From: Ehretia macrophylla
Lineage: Eukaryota; Streptophyta; Magnoliopsida; Boraginales; Ehretiaceae
DNA length: 64,000 nucleotides
Direction of reading: 5' to 3'
Assembly (NCBI GenBank): GCA_037974665.1
Contig: CM075778.1
Coordinates: 28,400,001-28,464,000 of the forward strand
Shown here: positions 1 to 11,800 of the stretch, one piece after another
How positions within the stretch are numbered: the stretch's first letter is position 1
Layout: every line of letters starts with the position of its first letter
The notes under the pieces: generated by a model
Seen by the model: the letters and a program-made list of their open reading frames with translations, nothing else
The model's database searches: none
Told to the model about the DNA's origin: nothing
Program-made: the position numbers and the translations under genes

Positions 1-755
1 TTTAAACGGACACAGATTTTATGTGGTTCGGCTTAAGCTTACATCCACGGGTAGTAGGAGAATAATTTCACTATGATAATAAAATAGTACAAGAGAAACC
101 CTCTTACAATGCCTCACCAATTTTCTCGTATATGCAATCAATATTTATTATACCTGATATAAGGACAAAAGATATATTTATAGGTAATCCTATCTCTTCT
201 AGGTTATAGGCCTACATGCCCATTGAACACTACTAATAAATACGGCCCACTAATTCAACAAATCTCCACCTTAGACCGTATTTGCTCCAATCATCATCCA
301 TAATGCAGAAAGTTATTTTTTTCTCAAATATACTCCACCATATTTTTTAAAGTCCAACATTGTCCAACATTGTCCAACATAGGACAAACAGTCAATGACT
401 TTTATCCACCAACACTTCTAACAAAAGTTCTGCAATTCAAAAACTAAAATTTCACAATTAGGCCAAACAGAGCCTAAATATTTTAAAATGTAAGAATCTT
501 GCAATTGTGTTCTATAAATAGAACTACCTAGTTTGTGGGAAGTGTCACACACCACAAGGTAAGTGTACCATATTTAGTTATACCAAAATTATATGTCATA
601 CCTCTAGTCGGTGTGTAAAAGTCATGAGTGTAATCTTTTGAGTAGCAAAATATAATACTTTGTAGATGGAGAATAAGTTATGTCGTATTACATTAAAATA
701 ATATTATGTTCCTATATATTTATGTGCAAAATATAATACTTTGTAGATGGTGAAT
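1..755 (+). repeat. 3' flank module of an off-window FAR copy
   Basis: No gene is seen. The stretch matches almost base for base the DNA about 200 bp downstream of the intact FAR stop codon (35301-35907, continuing at 45851-45980) and, with more differences, 13603-14340 and 60861-61600. I infer that another FAR copy ends just left of the window. The match stops near 755, where a repeated phrase (aaaatataatactttgtag, at about 648 and again at 727) leads straight into the interior of a CACTA element, which marks a rearrangement breakpoint. Confidence 0.7.
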
Positions 756-1078
756 AAAACGGATAGAGTCTCTTCTGTACCGTGAATAATCTGATAAACA
801 TTACTCAAAGACATTCACACAACTCCATTTATAGTATAATGAACTACGCAAAATAGTCCAAAGTACAATGTACAAGGTTACACAACATAAATATGTCACA
901 GCTCGACAAATATGAGGTTAGAATAATCAAATAAAATATTTTAATAGTTGACACGGGCAAAAACGAAACATTATATTTATAATTTTATAGTTTACGATTA
1001 TCCGAATTTGAAATCAACAACAACAAAAAAAACAAAACAAAAATTCCGGGAAAAAAAATCAGAAATTAAAAAAATATC

Positions 1079-1500
1079 ACCTAAATATGTAAAAAAAAAA
1101 CAATTCAAAAAAAGAAATTATAACAAAAAACAAAGAATAGGTAAATAAAAAATGAAAATAAATATATTCGAAAATAAAAATAAAAATAAAAAATTCAAAA
1201 ATAAAAAACAAATAACCTAAAGATGTTAAAAATAACACAAATAAAAAAAATTATAACAAAAAAAAGTATAGATAAAAAAAACAAAAATTATAAAAAAATC
1301 CAAAAATTAAAAAACAAAAATTCCCAAAATAAAATAAAAAATCAAAAAATAAAATAAAAATAACCTAAATATGTTTAAAATAACACAATTTAAAAAAAAA
1401 GAAATTATAACAAGAAAAATAGATTAAAAAAATAAAAAACAAAATCCAACAGTAAAAAAAAATCCAAAAATACAAAAAAAAACTAAATTAACATATTTAG
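1079..1500. repeat. A-rich degenerate tandem repeat, about 3 units
   Basis: Units begin with acctaaatatgt-like phrases at 1079, 1215 and 1363, giving periods of about 136 and 148 bp. Each continues with variants of aataacacaa and aaattataacaaaaa. The same array is in the second CACTA copy at about 49166-49590. Apparent open frames in it are lysine/asparagine-rich noise. Confidence 0.6.
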
Positions 1501-1720
1501 ATTAGGTGCATTATTAATTAATATCTTCATAACAACAAAAAAATTTATAATATATACATAGATTATACATATAGATGTACATACATATATATATAACCTC
1601 ACAAAAACAAATTATTTGTGAAGTCAGGGAGAGGATAATGTGTTGAGAGGGTCTATAGCTTCATAGGGGTGGTGGAGTTAGCTAGATCTATACATATATA
1701 TACATACATTTACATATACA

Positions 1721-1722
<2 letters not shown>

Positions 1723-1789
<67 letters not shown>
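1723..1789. repeat. (AT)n microsatellite
   Basis: About 33 uninterrupted AT units inside the CACTA element. The equivalent place in the other copy (about 49800-49825) is much shorter, so the tract has changed length since the duplication. Confidence 0.95.
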
Positions 1790-1792
<3 letters not shown>

Positions 1793-1951
1793 ATATATAA
1801 ATAACAAAAAAAAACAGACATCATTACCTCAAATAAAATGGTGGTAAAGGGTCTATAGAGGGGTGGGAAGGTGGGGGGCGCGTGGATTGGGTGGGGGGTG
1901 GGGTGAGGGGTGGGTGGGGGTAAGGTTTTTTGTTTTGAAAAACTGAAAAAC

Positions 1952-2480
1952 GAAATAACAGAGGGCCGAGCTTCTGCCCTCTGTTATTTCAATTTAATTG
2001 GGCGACGGCCGGGTATGAACCAGGGTCGTCGCCTAATTAAAAGAGGCCCACATCCTGGGCCTCTTTATGGAGACGGGTAGCTGCCCGTCTCCAACATAGA
2101 GATGCCCGTCTCCAATAAAAGATGTAGGCTTCTTTGTGGAGACGGGTAGTCGCTTGTCTCCAACAACAGTCCGTCTCCAAAAATATGGAGAAGGGCTGAT
2201 ACCCATCCCTACTAAAAGAGGCCCACGGGCCTCTTTTTGGAGACGGGCTGGTGCCCGTCTCCAAAATGGTAACAAACGTCTACTCATCTCCAACATGGAG
2301 ACAGGATGCGGCCCGTCTCCAACATAGAGACGGGCATCAGCTCGTCTCCAAAATGGCGATGGGCATCAGCCCATCTCTATTAGGGAGACGGGCTGATTCC
2401 CGCCCCCAATAAAAGAGGCCCACCATGTGGGCCTCTTGGTGGAGATGAGATGGGAAATTACCCGTCGCCATTGGAGATGG
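1952..2480. repeat. Array of short imperfect hairpins in the CACTA element
   Basis: The first hairpin has perfect 15-bp arms GAAATAACAGAGGGC (1952-1966) and its complement (1976-1990) around a 9-nt loop. Then come GGCGACG...CGTCGCC, AAAGAGGCCCA...TGGGCCTCTTT and a run of GGAGACGGGC...GCCCGTCTCC palindromes, with a GGAGATGGGC variant, separated by spacers such as aaaatgg or aacatgg. The same series is at 49985-50605 with different unit numbers. GC content is far above the surrounding DNA. It is not a CRISPR array, because units are palindromes without unique spacers. Confidence 0.75.
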
Positions 2481-2743
2481 GCATAGTTTCCCGTCTCTAA
2501 TTTAGACAATCACATGAATGGCTCTAATAATTTGGTGAATACTCTCTCACCGTGCCCTCACCCTACCGTCGTCAATGTTTGGACACTTACGTGAATTTGA
2601 CACCAATAATTTGGAGAAGACCCCTAACCGTGCCGTCGCCAAATTTTTATCACTTTCAGTTCTATATAAAGAATCAACAATCCCGCTTGTTGTTTTCGAT
2701 CTTTACATAAGCTTAACCTCGGTGCATCAACATCTTATAAACG

Positions 2744-2956
2744 TTGAGTAAGGAAGTTCAAGGTCAGTGGGTTACCATTAAAAAAGAGGAACACACAAAA
2801 AAATTTGCTCCATCGAAGGCAAGCAGTAGCAGAGTTGAAGGTCGATTTGATCTAAACGAACCACCAAAAGAAGATGGTTACATTTTGATGGCTCAACACC
2901 ATCAAAGGTCTGTGGATCAAATGTATCGCATCCTTCTGCCGAAGTTATTCGAGTGA
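2744..2956 (+). CDS. Small open frame of unknown function inside CACTA
   Basis: An open frame of 70 codons that begins at TTG, not ATG, so no plant start codon is visible. It is lysine/glutamate-rich, then has RFDLNEPPKEDGYILMAQ and a C-terminal SVDQMYRILLPKLFE. A TATA-like TATATAAAG lies about 80 bp upstream (near 2663) on the same strand, and GTAAG at 2746 could be a splice donor instead. The second copy (50860-51060) has stop codons in this frame, but its DLNEPP part is conserved. It may be the last exon of a second element gene or a captured fragment. I do not recognise the product. Confidence 0.2.
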   Translation: MSKEVQGQWVTIKKEEHTKKFAPSKASSSRVEGRFDLNEPPKEDGYILMAQHHQRSVDQMYRILLPKLFE

Positions 2957-3329
2957 AAATTATGTAAAAAATTGGTAGTTAAATTTAATGATATGTAATA
3001 TATTATATGGATATGTGTGTGTATCTTGTTAAGGACTTTTGTATAGTGATGACTAAAGTTAACCGTCTGTTAATATAATCCTTAGTTATCGAATGTTATG
3101 AAATAAAATCTTGTCGATTGCAAATTATATTATCAAATTTCTCTCATATTGTAGTTAATATCTACACAAACATAGTATTTTATTTCTACCTCAAATAATG
3201 TCAGTACTTCAAGTAAACAATTTTTGAGTGAACTGGTACTGCTTCTGAAAAAATTGTAACACATCGTTGTTACTCAGTGTTTGAAGGCCTTGTTCGTTAA
3301 AAAAAATAATATAAAATTTAGTCGGCACC

Positions 3330-3642
3330 CTTTTTGGTGACGGCACGGTGACGGACTATCACCATACCGTCACCGTGCCGTCTCCATATATCGAAATCGG
3401 AGAAACTTGTCACTAAGCCGTCACAAAATTAGTGACGGTCATAGCTTGGTCGTCACCGAATTAGAGACGGCTAACAAAGCCGTCACTGTTAGTGACGGTA
3501 TGGTGACGAGTGTTTTTGTCTGACACTGTGCCGTCACTGTTCCGTCACAAAACTGGCGTCAACCTTTCCCTTCACTGTACCGTCGCCATATCTGCAATGG
3601 TTTGGCGACGGTCCGTCGCAGAATCCAGTTCTTTTTGTAGTG
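3330..3642. repeat. CACTA right subterminal repeats and terminus
   Basis: GTGACGG and CCGTCAC motifs recur on both strands (for example near 3340, 3365, 3432, 3483, 3497 and 3532), ending in the GTAGTG terminus at 3642. In the En/Spm family such subterminal repeats bind the element's own regulatory protein. That role is known for the family and only inferred here. Confidence 0.7.
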
Positions 3643-3850
3643 ATCCAATTGATACGTCTACAACTTATATGATGTGTTACCTTTTAATTACTTAGAGATT
3701 TTACGATTTTGTAATTGGTGAATGGTAACACCTAATCAAATTATAATCGTAAATACATCATTTTTTTCATCAGGCTATCTTCAAAATTGAAATACAATTA
3801 AAAATTCACAATCCAAAACTTATTTGATTTTTGTATATTTAATACTAAAA
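3643..3850 (+). repeat. FAR 3' flank module, continued after the CACTA end
   Basis: Matches 14684-14890, 51749-51955 and 61947-62150. In the copy without the element (14670-14700) the flank runs on unbroken, so that copy is the empty site of the CACTA insertion. No gene seen. Confidence 0.7.
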
Positions 3851-6332
3851 TCTCGCAAACGTGACTCCCAATTTTCTCTTTAATAATTTCTTCAAATTGG
3901 ATCTTTATGTTAATTGTTAATGAACTCTTAATTGGTGAAATACGTATAGAGATAGTATTTTTAATCTTAGAGTATGTTAAGTCTTAACTTGGTTAGTTGA
4001 AATGATAATATTTTACCATTTAAAAAAATAAAAGTATCTATGTAAATTAATAATTATTAATTTATCAATAAATTAATATTTAGCTAAATTAAGAGAAGTT
4101 AAGTGGTTCCAAGACAATTAATTTAAAGAGGTTATACAATTTATTGAATCAAACACTATTTAACCCAACACAATCTCTTATTATTTGTGGTATCATCAGT
4201 TTCTAAATAGCAAAAATGGCTTCTCATCTCAAAGTGTCAAGAGAAAAGAACCACAACGGATGAAATGTGTAAAGAATTATATGAGCATAACAAAGAACAT
4301 CCATCATGCATGCAATTAGAATTGTAGTAATAGGTTTTGAAAAAATATGATTTGCAACTTAGTCAAGGGTAGCTTGTCTAAAATTTAGCAGAATAAGGTT
4401 CTAAAAATTTAAAAGTAAAAAATGTAAAAAATGTGGTAAAGAGAAAATTTTAATTGTCTAGTGAACAATCATGATAAAAATGTATGCACTTTTTAGTTAA
4501 TTATTAATTTATAAATATTTGGGATCTATAAGATACAAATAAAATATTTAAAATATTTTATTTTATAATTATACAAAGACTATTAATTTTGTAAATTTGC
4601 CCAAGTCGGGATCAAATAATTTTATTATTTGAAAGAGATTAATAATTTTTTGACTTTTAATTTAAAGATGTTCTAGTACTATATCTATAAAATTCACCAC
4701 ATTATTCAAATTCTAATACAGTATAAGAACCTGAGCTACTTCACTTAAAATCAATTGGTTTTGGGATAAAACTTCAAGTTTCTTAATATGGTATTAGAGC
4801 TAGACCATTGGTTCAATCTTGTTCATCTTCTGCGTGTGTTCCATGTATGTTCAATCTTTCACGTGTATTCAATCTTCTTCTGTGTGTGTTATTTTCTATG
4901 CGTGTGCATGTGTGACTTATCTCAAAATTAGGTCACACTTGTATTCAATCTTCTTTATATGTCCTATGTGCGTTTAAACTTCCATGTGTATTTTTCACAT
5001 ATGACCTCTCTCAAATCAGGTCACACGTGAGGAGAATGTTAAAATATACACTTGTCCTATATCGAAAAATTAAAAAACTTCAAGATTACCTTATAAGATC
5101 TTAGAGTACTTCACTTAACACCAATTAGTTTTAGAATGAAATCTCGTACTTCTTAATACTAAGGTGTTGGCTAATAATAGTGGTAAATGTGGTGATAATG
5201 GATTGAATGTGTATGTTTAGTACGATGGGAATGGTGGGTAGTATTTTGTGACCTATGTGGAAACAATCAAATGTCAATTTTACTCCTGAAACTGACCCGA
5301 CTGACCCGCAGCGTGGCTTTAAACCATTAGTTTAAGGATTAAATACTCCAAAAGCCATTAAACATGTATCAAGTTGCAAATAGCCTACTAAACTTTTAAT
5401 TATTTTAAATAAGTTATTTTGTTCAGTAAGATTAATACAATGGAATAAATGTCATTTACACATCAAAATGATTAAAGGTCAAACTCTAAAACTATTTAGT
5501 ATTGACTTAGAAAATAAATGGAATAACTTATTACAAACAGGTGGAAGTTTAGTAAGGGGAGTTTAGTTGGTAATTTGAAACAAAACAAATTTAGAGAATG
5601 ATTTGAAACATTATACATGTTTAGTAGTCTTTGACGAGATTTACCTTTAGTTTTAAGGTCAAAATTGGTCAAAATGCTTGCGATAATGCAAAGTTTGATT
5701 GGTGATTTAGATCAACAAAATTGAGCGATTAAAGGATTTGTAGTAATAGAAGGTAAATTTTTAAAAATGTGCCTGCTCGAAACTGATTAATAAAAAATCA
5801 AGATTCATATGTAACCGACCTATTATTATCTTTGAACCTCATTTTTAGGTATTTCACATTTGGACCTAATGCGGAATTTTGATGCTCAATAGTTTAGAGA
5901 TAGGGTATCAGCCACCTATGAAAGAGTGAAAAACTAGATTTACAAATTTATTCATTTTGTGGCAAGATTATATTATCCAAATAATCCCAAACCATGTTTT
6001 AAACAAAACTAAATATATAGATTTTAAAAAATTTTAAAAGCATTACATCTAGACGTTATAAAGTTTAGTTATAATTTTTTTAAAACATTTCCGTATAATT
6101 AGAATCCTTGGTACTTAAAAAAGTAGGAAATATGACGGTTGTTTATGCAATTAACTAGTTGAGAATGTAAATTCAAACAGAACTCGTTCCGTCAGTTTAT
6201 TTATGTATTTATTTACTTGGCTATAAAAAAAGTGATAAACTTTAGTGACTATTTGGTGTTTTACCCTTCTAATTAATAAGCAAAGAAATTTGGTGACGTA
6301 TATTTGTGTTCTATGAAACCTTGCCATGACAG
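3851..6332 (+). other. Relic of FAR intron 6, exons 1-6 deleted
   Basis: After 48 bp of filler (3851-3898) the sequence follows the second half of intron 6 of the intact gene (29288-33113) in the same order, down to the splice acceptor before exon 7. The promoter modules and exons 1-6 that should precede it are absent. The same junction with the same filler is at 51955/51956. It contains a TRIM-like element (4669-5158) and no coding sequence. Confidence 0.7.
4669..5158 (+). mobile_element. TRIM-like miniature LTR retrotransposon
   Basis: A primer-binding-like TGGTATTAGAGC (4789-4800) follows a left repeat (about 4669-4788). A purine-rich GTGAGGAGAA precedes a right repeat (5037-5158, 122 bp) that starts TGTTAAAATATACAC and ends TTCTTAATA. 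The two repeats share the ...TACTTCACTTAA...CAATT...TTTT... body but are diverged. No coding capacity. The element is also at 30057-30527 and 52780-53269, so it predates the FAR duplication. The left edge is uncertain and no target duplication is clear. Confidence 0.5.
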
Positions 6333-6841
6333 AACTATGGATGGCTTTTTCATTGCTTATGGTGAAGGAAAATTGAAGGTCATGCTTGGTGATCCAGAGT
6401 TAATAATTGATGCGGTGAATCTGCATAATGATATCAATATTACTGATCAATTAATCTATTTGTTTCTTTAATTTAATTTTATTCCCTTCCTCACTTACTT
6501 TATTGCCTATAAATTTTCAGATTTTGGATATTTTATGACTAACATTCAATATTTGTTGCAAACTATAAATGTATCTTCATTTGAAGAACTTTTGAAGAGT
6601 ACATATTTGAATTATTAGAATTCCTTACAGATACCAGGTGATACGGTAGTGGATTTTATTCTTGCTATAATGGTCGCACATGCACATCAACTACCCCAAC
6701 CGCTCATTTATCATATTGGTTCTCGAAGGAATCCTCTAACTTATGCTGACCTTTACAAATTTGCCTTCAATTATTTCACAAAAAGTCCATGGACCAATGC
6801 TAGTGGAAAACCAGTGAAAGTCATGATATTTAAAATATTAA

Positions 6842-7169
6842 GGTAGCGATTGGTATATTGGAATGAATTTGGGCAGGAATGGAATGAACCAATGAATAGA
6901 ATGAAAGTGAGAATGAAATGAAGTTGGGAATGAGAATGATATGTTTGGTATGCTCTAGGAATTAAAAGTAGTAATGTGAATGACTTGTATAATATGACAA
7001 AATTTCCCTTTTATTATTATAACATTAAAAATAAAAATAAATATAAGCATAACCATAAATAATATAAACATAAATAATAATAATAATAACAAAATAAAAT
7101 AATAAATATTAAATATTAAATAATAATAATAATATTAACAAAATAAAAATAATATCAACAACAACAACA

Positions 7170-7226
<57 letters not shown>

Positions 7227-7863
7227 GTTATTATTATTTTATCATTATTATTTTTATTTTTTCTTTTTTATTTTTCTTTATTATTATTATAAGTATTTTT
7301 ATTATTATTTTAATAACTATTATTATTTTTTATTTTTGTTTTTATTATTATTTTATTATTTTTATTTATTATTATTATTATCATTTTTATTTTTATTTTT
7401 TTAATAATAATTATTATTTACATAATAATATTATATTATTTTTTTATTATTGTTTTTATTATTATTATTATTTAACTACTATTATTGTTTTTTATTTTTG
7501 TTTTTATTATTATTTTATTATTTTGTTTTTATTTTTGTTTTTATTTTTATTTTCATAATAATAATAATTATCATTTTTATAATAATTATTATTATATTTT
7601 TTAATTATTATTATTATTGTAAAATAAATTATTTACAAAAGTTATGCTATATAAGGGTATGATAGTCAAGTTTATTCTCAAACACATGAGAATGGGCTAT
7701 TCTCATGTATTTGGTCTGGAATTGATATTTCCATGTATGTGAGAATGAAATTCCCTTTGGAATGAGATTCCTAAATCCATTCCCTCATACCAAACATGAG
7801 AATTAAAATAAAATTGAGAATGTCATTCCATTCTCAACTTATTTTCACATACCAATCACTGCC
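6842..7863. mobile_element. Tourist-like (PIF/Harbinger) MITE in FAR exon 8
   Basis: Terminal inverted repeats GGTAGCGATTGGTAT and, on the other strand from the right end, GGCAGTGATTGGTATG. It is flanked by the 3-bp duplication TAA (6839-6841 and 7864-7866), the TWA-type target of PIF/Harbinger elements. The intact gene has the empty site in exon 8 near 33611. There is no transposase. The middle is almost wholly A/T with expanded TTA tracts. The homologous insertion at 54096-55057 is 60 bp shorter. Confidence 0.8.
7018..7625. repeat. TTA-type microsatellite and A/T low complexity
   Basis: A nearly pure (TTA)n run at 7171-7226, surrounded by mixed TTA, TTTTA and TAA units. Phenylalanine/isoleucine-rich open frames here are artefacts of composition. 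The counterpart at 54419-54463 has fewer units. Confidence 0.9.
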
Positions 7864-8670
7864 TAAGAACCATGGCTAGTTTTCGCAAACATTTCATGGT
7901 TCGTCTTCTACCACTAATGAAGGTCAGTTGTCATAATACCAAACTTTCTCTTTCATCACAAAGTAATATTAAACTTTCCAACCTCAATCATGTCTATTTA
8001 TTTGGATTGTATGTCATACATGATCCAAATTAGTCTTTTCATCACCAACATGTCCACTAAATAGTTCTTATTCTTTTATACAGAGTAGGATTTAGGATTT
8101 TTCTAAATAAGAACTAAAATTTATAATTTTTATATACATTTTTTAACTAAAAATATATACATATTTACTTTTTTTAAAAAGTACATTGAATTTTTAACTT
8201 TTTTGGGGCTAGTAGGTGCTGCAAACACATCCGCCATTGCTTTTATACGAGGTATATCCAAAATGTAAATAAATTTGATTAATAGCAGAGTCTTAGGAGC
8301 CATATTTGTCTTTTAGTTTCTTATTGATAATGGGCTTTGTAATATACGCCTTTACTATGTAAGTATTTTCTACGTAAAATTTCTATGTCCACGAAAATCA
8401 TTTTGAATAAATGATTTGTACATCTTTTTCTCCTTTTTCTTTTGTTGGTATACTTGTAATAAATAGATAGTCTCAAATTACTTCTCCCTACAACAAAGAT
8501 CAAACATTACAAGATACAAGTACATATACATCGTTTTGAAAGTTTCACCGTGTTTTTTGGAATAACTTGCACTTTGTAGTTGTAGGCACAATGATTTACA
8601 TATTTATTTTAATTTTCTTATAGGTATCAAAGTTGGTGAATATGGTATCTTGTCGACATTTTGAAGAGCA

Positions 8671-8897
8671 TGATGAGATTTAGAGAATTTGAGAAAAAGA
8701 GCATTAGTATTATATATTTCAGTCAGTACACAAAGAACTATATATATATAGCAGATGTTACAATACAAGTGCTTATGACAGCTGTACAACTTATCACGTG
8801 CATTCACGTTCTTGAGCAACTAACTTCCTAACAATCTTTACACTTTTCTTTGAGCTTAGTTGAGCTAGCAGGTTCTTCATTATGCTGTGCTTTATCA
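8671..8897 (-). repeat. Copia 3' LTR (left on + strand), element in psi-1
   Basis: 227 bp with TG...CA ends, paired with 12828-13054. I count roughly ten differences between the two by eye, more than between the right LTR and its counterpart at 60088-60314, so insertion is older than the block duplication. Confidence 0.9.
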
Positions 8898-11800
8898 TGC
8901 CCCCTCAAGCTGAGCCTTGAGTTAGTAAGGGGAAGCTCGGCACGAAGCTGAATAAATAAGGTTGCAGCAAGAGGCTTTGTAAAGAGATCAGCAACTTGAG
9001 CTGAAGAAAGGACATGTGAAACCTTGAGCTGACAACATAAAACCTGCTCACAAACAAAATGGTAATCGAGCTCGATATGTTTTATGCGAATGTGAAATAC
9101 AGGATTAACAGCCAAAGCTAAGGCAGAGGCATTATCACACCAAAGAGTGGGACAAGGTGATGAAATGGATAAGTCTTTCAGGACATAAGATAGCCACTTT
9201 AACTCAGCCGCAGTGAAAGCCATAGCTCGATATTCGGTTCGGTTGAAGATCGATGAACAGTGGGCTGGCGTTTTGAACACCAAGAGATTAAATTCTTGCT
9301 AAGAAAAATACAAAACCATGTGGTAGACCTACATGTTTGGGGATCCGAAGCCCAATCAGAGTCAGAAAATGCATGTAACTGACGTGGACTGGACTGAAAT
9401 TGAAGGCCATGACCAAGAGTGCCCTGTACATATCTCAAAATGCGTTTGAGTGCAGAGAAATCAGCCTGAGTTGGGCTATGCATTTTCTGACAAATAGAGT
9501 TAATAGAGTATTGAAGATCGGGTCGTGTTATTGTTAAATACTGCAATGGTCCTACTAAGCTACGAAATTGAGTAGGAGATGAATAAGGTTGTGCAGCTGA
9601 AGATGTATTAGAGGTAGTAACTGTAGCAGGGGTTGAGCTAGACTTACAGTTTGTTATTCCAGCTTTATTAAGCAAATCCATAGCATATTTGGTCTGATGC
9701 AATAACAGACCAGTTGAATTGTATTCTACCTCTAAACCCAGAAAATAAGAAAGTTTGCCTAGATCCTTCATGGCGAATCTAGAGCATATTGCTTGAATCA
9801 GTGAAGCAATAGCCTTGTTGTCACTGCCAGTGATGACAAGGTCATCAACATATACAAGAACAATAAGAGTGAATGCTGAGCATGCAATAGTTGGTACCAG
9901 GCTCTTGGAGCCTGTTTAAGGCCATGCAATGATTTGTGGAGTTTGCAAACATGGTGAGGTAGTTGAGGATGTTCAAAACCCTGAGGTTGGACCATGTAAA
10001 CCTCTTCTTGAAAAAGTCCATGGAGGAAAGCATTTGACACATCTAATTGCCTGAGTTCCTAGCTAGATTGCAGTGCCAAAGAAAGAACAATGCGAACCGT
10101 TTGTGCCTTCACAATTGGACTAAACGTTTCTCCATAATCCAACCCATACTCCTGATGATAGCCCTTTGCGACAAGTCGAGCTTTGTGTTTAGCAATGCTT
10201 TCATCTGCATTTCTCTTGACTTTGAAAAACAAACGACAACCAATAGGTTGTCTATTTGATGGCAAAGGTACAAGAGTCCAGGTATGTTGCTTTAGCAAGG
10301 CATGGTACTCTTCATTCATGGCTTTAACCCAGTAGGGAGATTGACTATTTTTTTATAAGTGGTTGGTTCTATTTCAGGTGGTGGTTGAAGGAGTGCAGCA
10401 ACTGAGAAAAGTTTAGGTTTCAATAAGCCTGTTTGTGACCTTGTAACTATAGGATGACAAGGTTGAGGGGGAGCATTTGAGGAGGAAGCAAAATAACAGA
10501 TTGTGGAAGTAGATGATCATTGTCAAGAGGAGCAGAAGAGGTATAAGATGAGAAGGAAGAAGTTGAGGACTCAGAAGATGAAATTATAGTTGTTAGAGAA
10601 GGAGTAGACACCTGACTTGGAGCAAAGTTGTTAGAAATGACTATATCAGATGAATCAGAGGGTCTAGAGGGAGGTAATGGTACGACATGCGATTAATGAG
10701 GAAATTTGCAGTGGCTAGAGCTTCAAGCCAAAATCTAGAAGGCAGATGAGCTTGGTGGAGAAAAGAGAGCATTGTTTCTATCAAGTGCATATGTTTTCTC
10801 TATACTCTATCATTCTACTCAGAAGTATAAGGACAAAAAGTATGATGCAAAGTCCCCATGGATTGAAGATAGACACCAAATTTGTGATTTACAAATTCTC
10901 TACCATTGTCTGTGAAAAAAATTTGTATAGTTACATCAAACTGAGTTTTAATGAAAACAGTAAAGGTACAAAATGCATGATAGGAATTTCCTTTAGATTT
11001 CAAAGGATAAATCCAAGCATATCTACTATAGTCATCCACAAAAGGCAAGTAATATAAAAAATGATTAAAAGAAGCAACAACAGATGGTCCCCAAACATCT
11101 GCATGAACAAGCTGAAATAGTTTGCTGCTTTCAATTTGTGACAATGTAAAAGGCAGTCTATGTGACTTTGAAACCATACAAGGTTCACAGACAAGCTTAT
11201 TATTGGAAGGGAAAATACGTAAAATAGAATAAAGAGGTTGAACTGCTTGCCGAGAAGGGTACCCCAGCCTGAGATGCCACAGAGTATCAGAAGTGGGAAG
11301 AGAAGATATACTGGTGCACTTCATAGCTTGTAGACAGAGCTGAGAATGCAGGGGATAAAGGCCTCTTTTACAGGGGCCCTGGAACTTGACCTGATGAGTC
11401 ACATTATCAAAAATGAGAATCTGTTTAGAGTTAAAAACCAAAGTAGCATTATTGTCTTTGGCAAGCTGATAAACATATAGCAGATTAGTGGAGATCTGAG
11501 GGACATGGAATACTTGTGAAAGAGCAAAAGATGAATGAGGAGTATAAAGAGTACCATGGCCAGTGTGTGCAATAGGAAGTTTCTGACCATTGCCAACAGT
11601 GATTGTATCCATGCCATCATATGGTTGAGCATAGGCCAATTGAGAAAGACCAGTAGTAACATGAGTGTTGGCCCCTGTATCCAAGAACCAAAGAGCATCA
11701 GTACCAGTAAACTGAGAGTTTTGAGCTGCCATTACCTGCTTATTCGATTGAGTACTGGCATAGGTAGTGATGTAAAGGCGGTGCCAACAATCAATCGTAC

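Larger units (their letters stand above)
756..3642. mobile_element. CACTA (En/Spm-like) element, left side deleted
   Basis: The right end reads ...TTCTTTTTGTAGTG, the inverted CACTACAA terminus of CACTA transposons, followed by the 3-bp flank ATC. The whole stretch parallels 48860-51748 of the complete element at 46283-51748, but the left terminus and the transposase part are missing. It holds an A-rich block, an AT microsatellite, a G-rich stretch, an array of short hairpins, a small open frame and GTGACGG-type subterminal repeats. It cannot encode its own transposase. Confidence 0.75.

Noticed and set aside
948-1148. Lys-rich 66-codon frame
   Set aside because: Lies in an A-rich tandem repeat; no ATG start in conserved context and broken in the sister copy.
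1952-2480. CRISPR-like array of short repeats
   Set aside because: Units are variable palindromes with tiny shared spacers inside a plant transposon, and no cas genes are present.
6649-6846. Separate small gene matching FAR exon 8
   Set aside because: It is exon 8 of FAR psi-1 running into the MITE, not an independent gene (same for 53900-54100 and 33416-33790).
7450-7662. Phe/Ile-rich frames in TTA tracts (also 54540-54752)
   Set aside because: Products of microsatellite composition inside a MITE, different in the sister copy.
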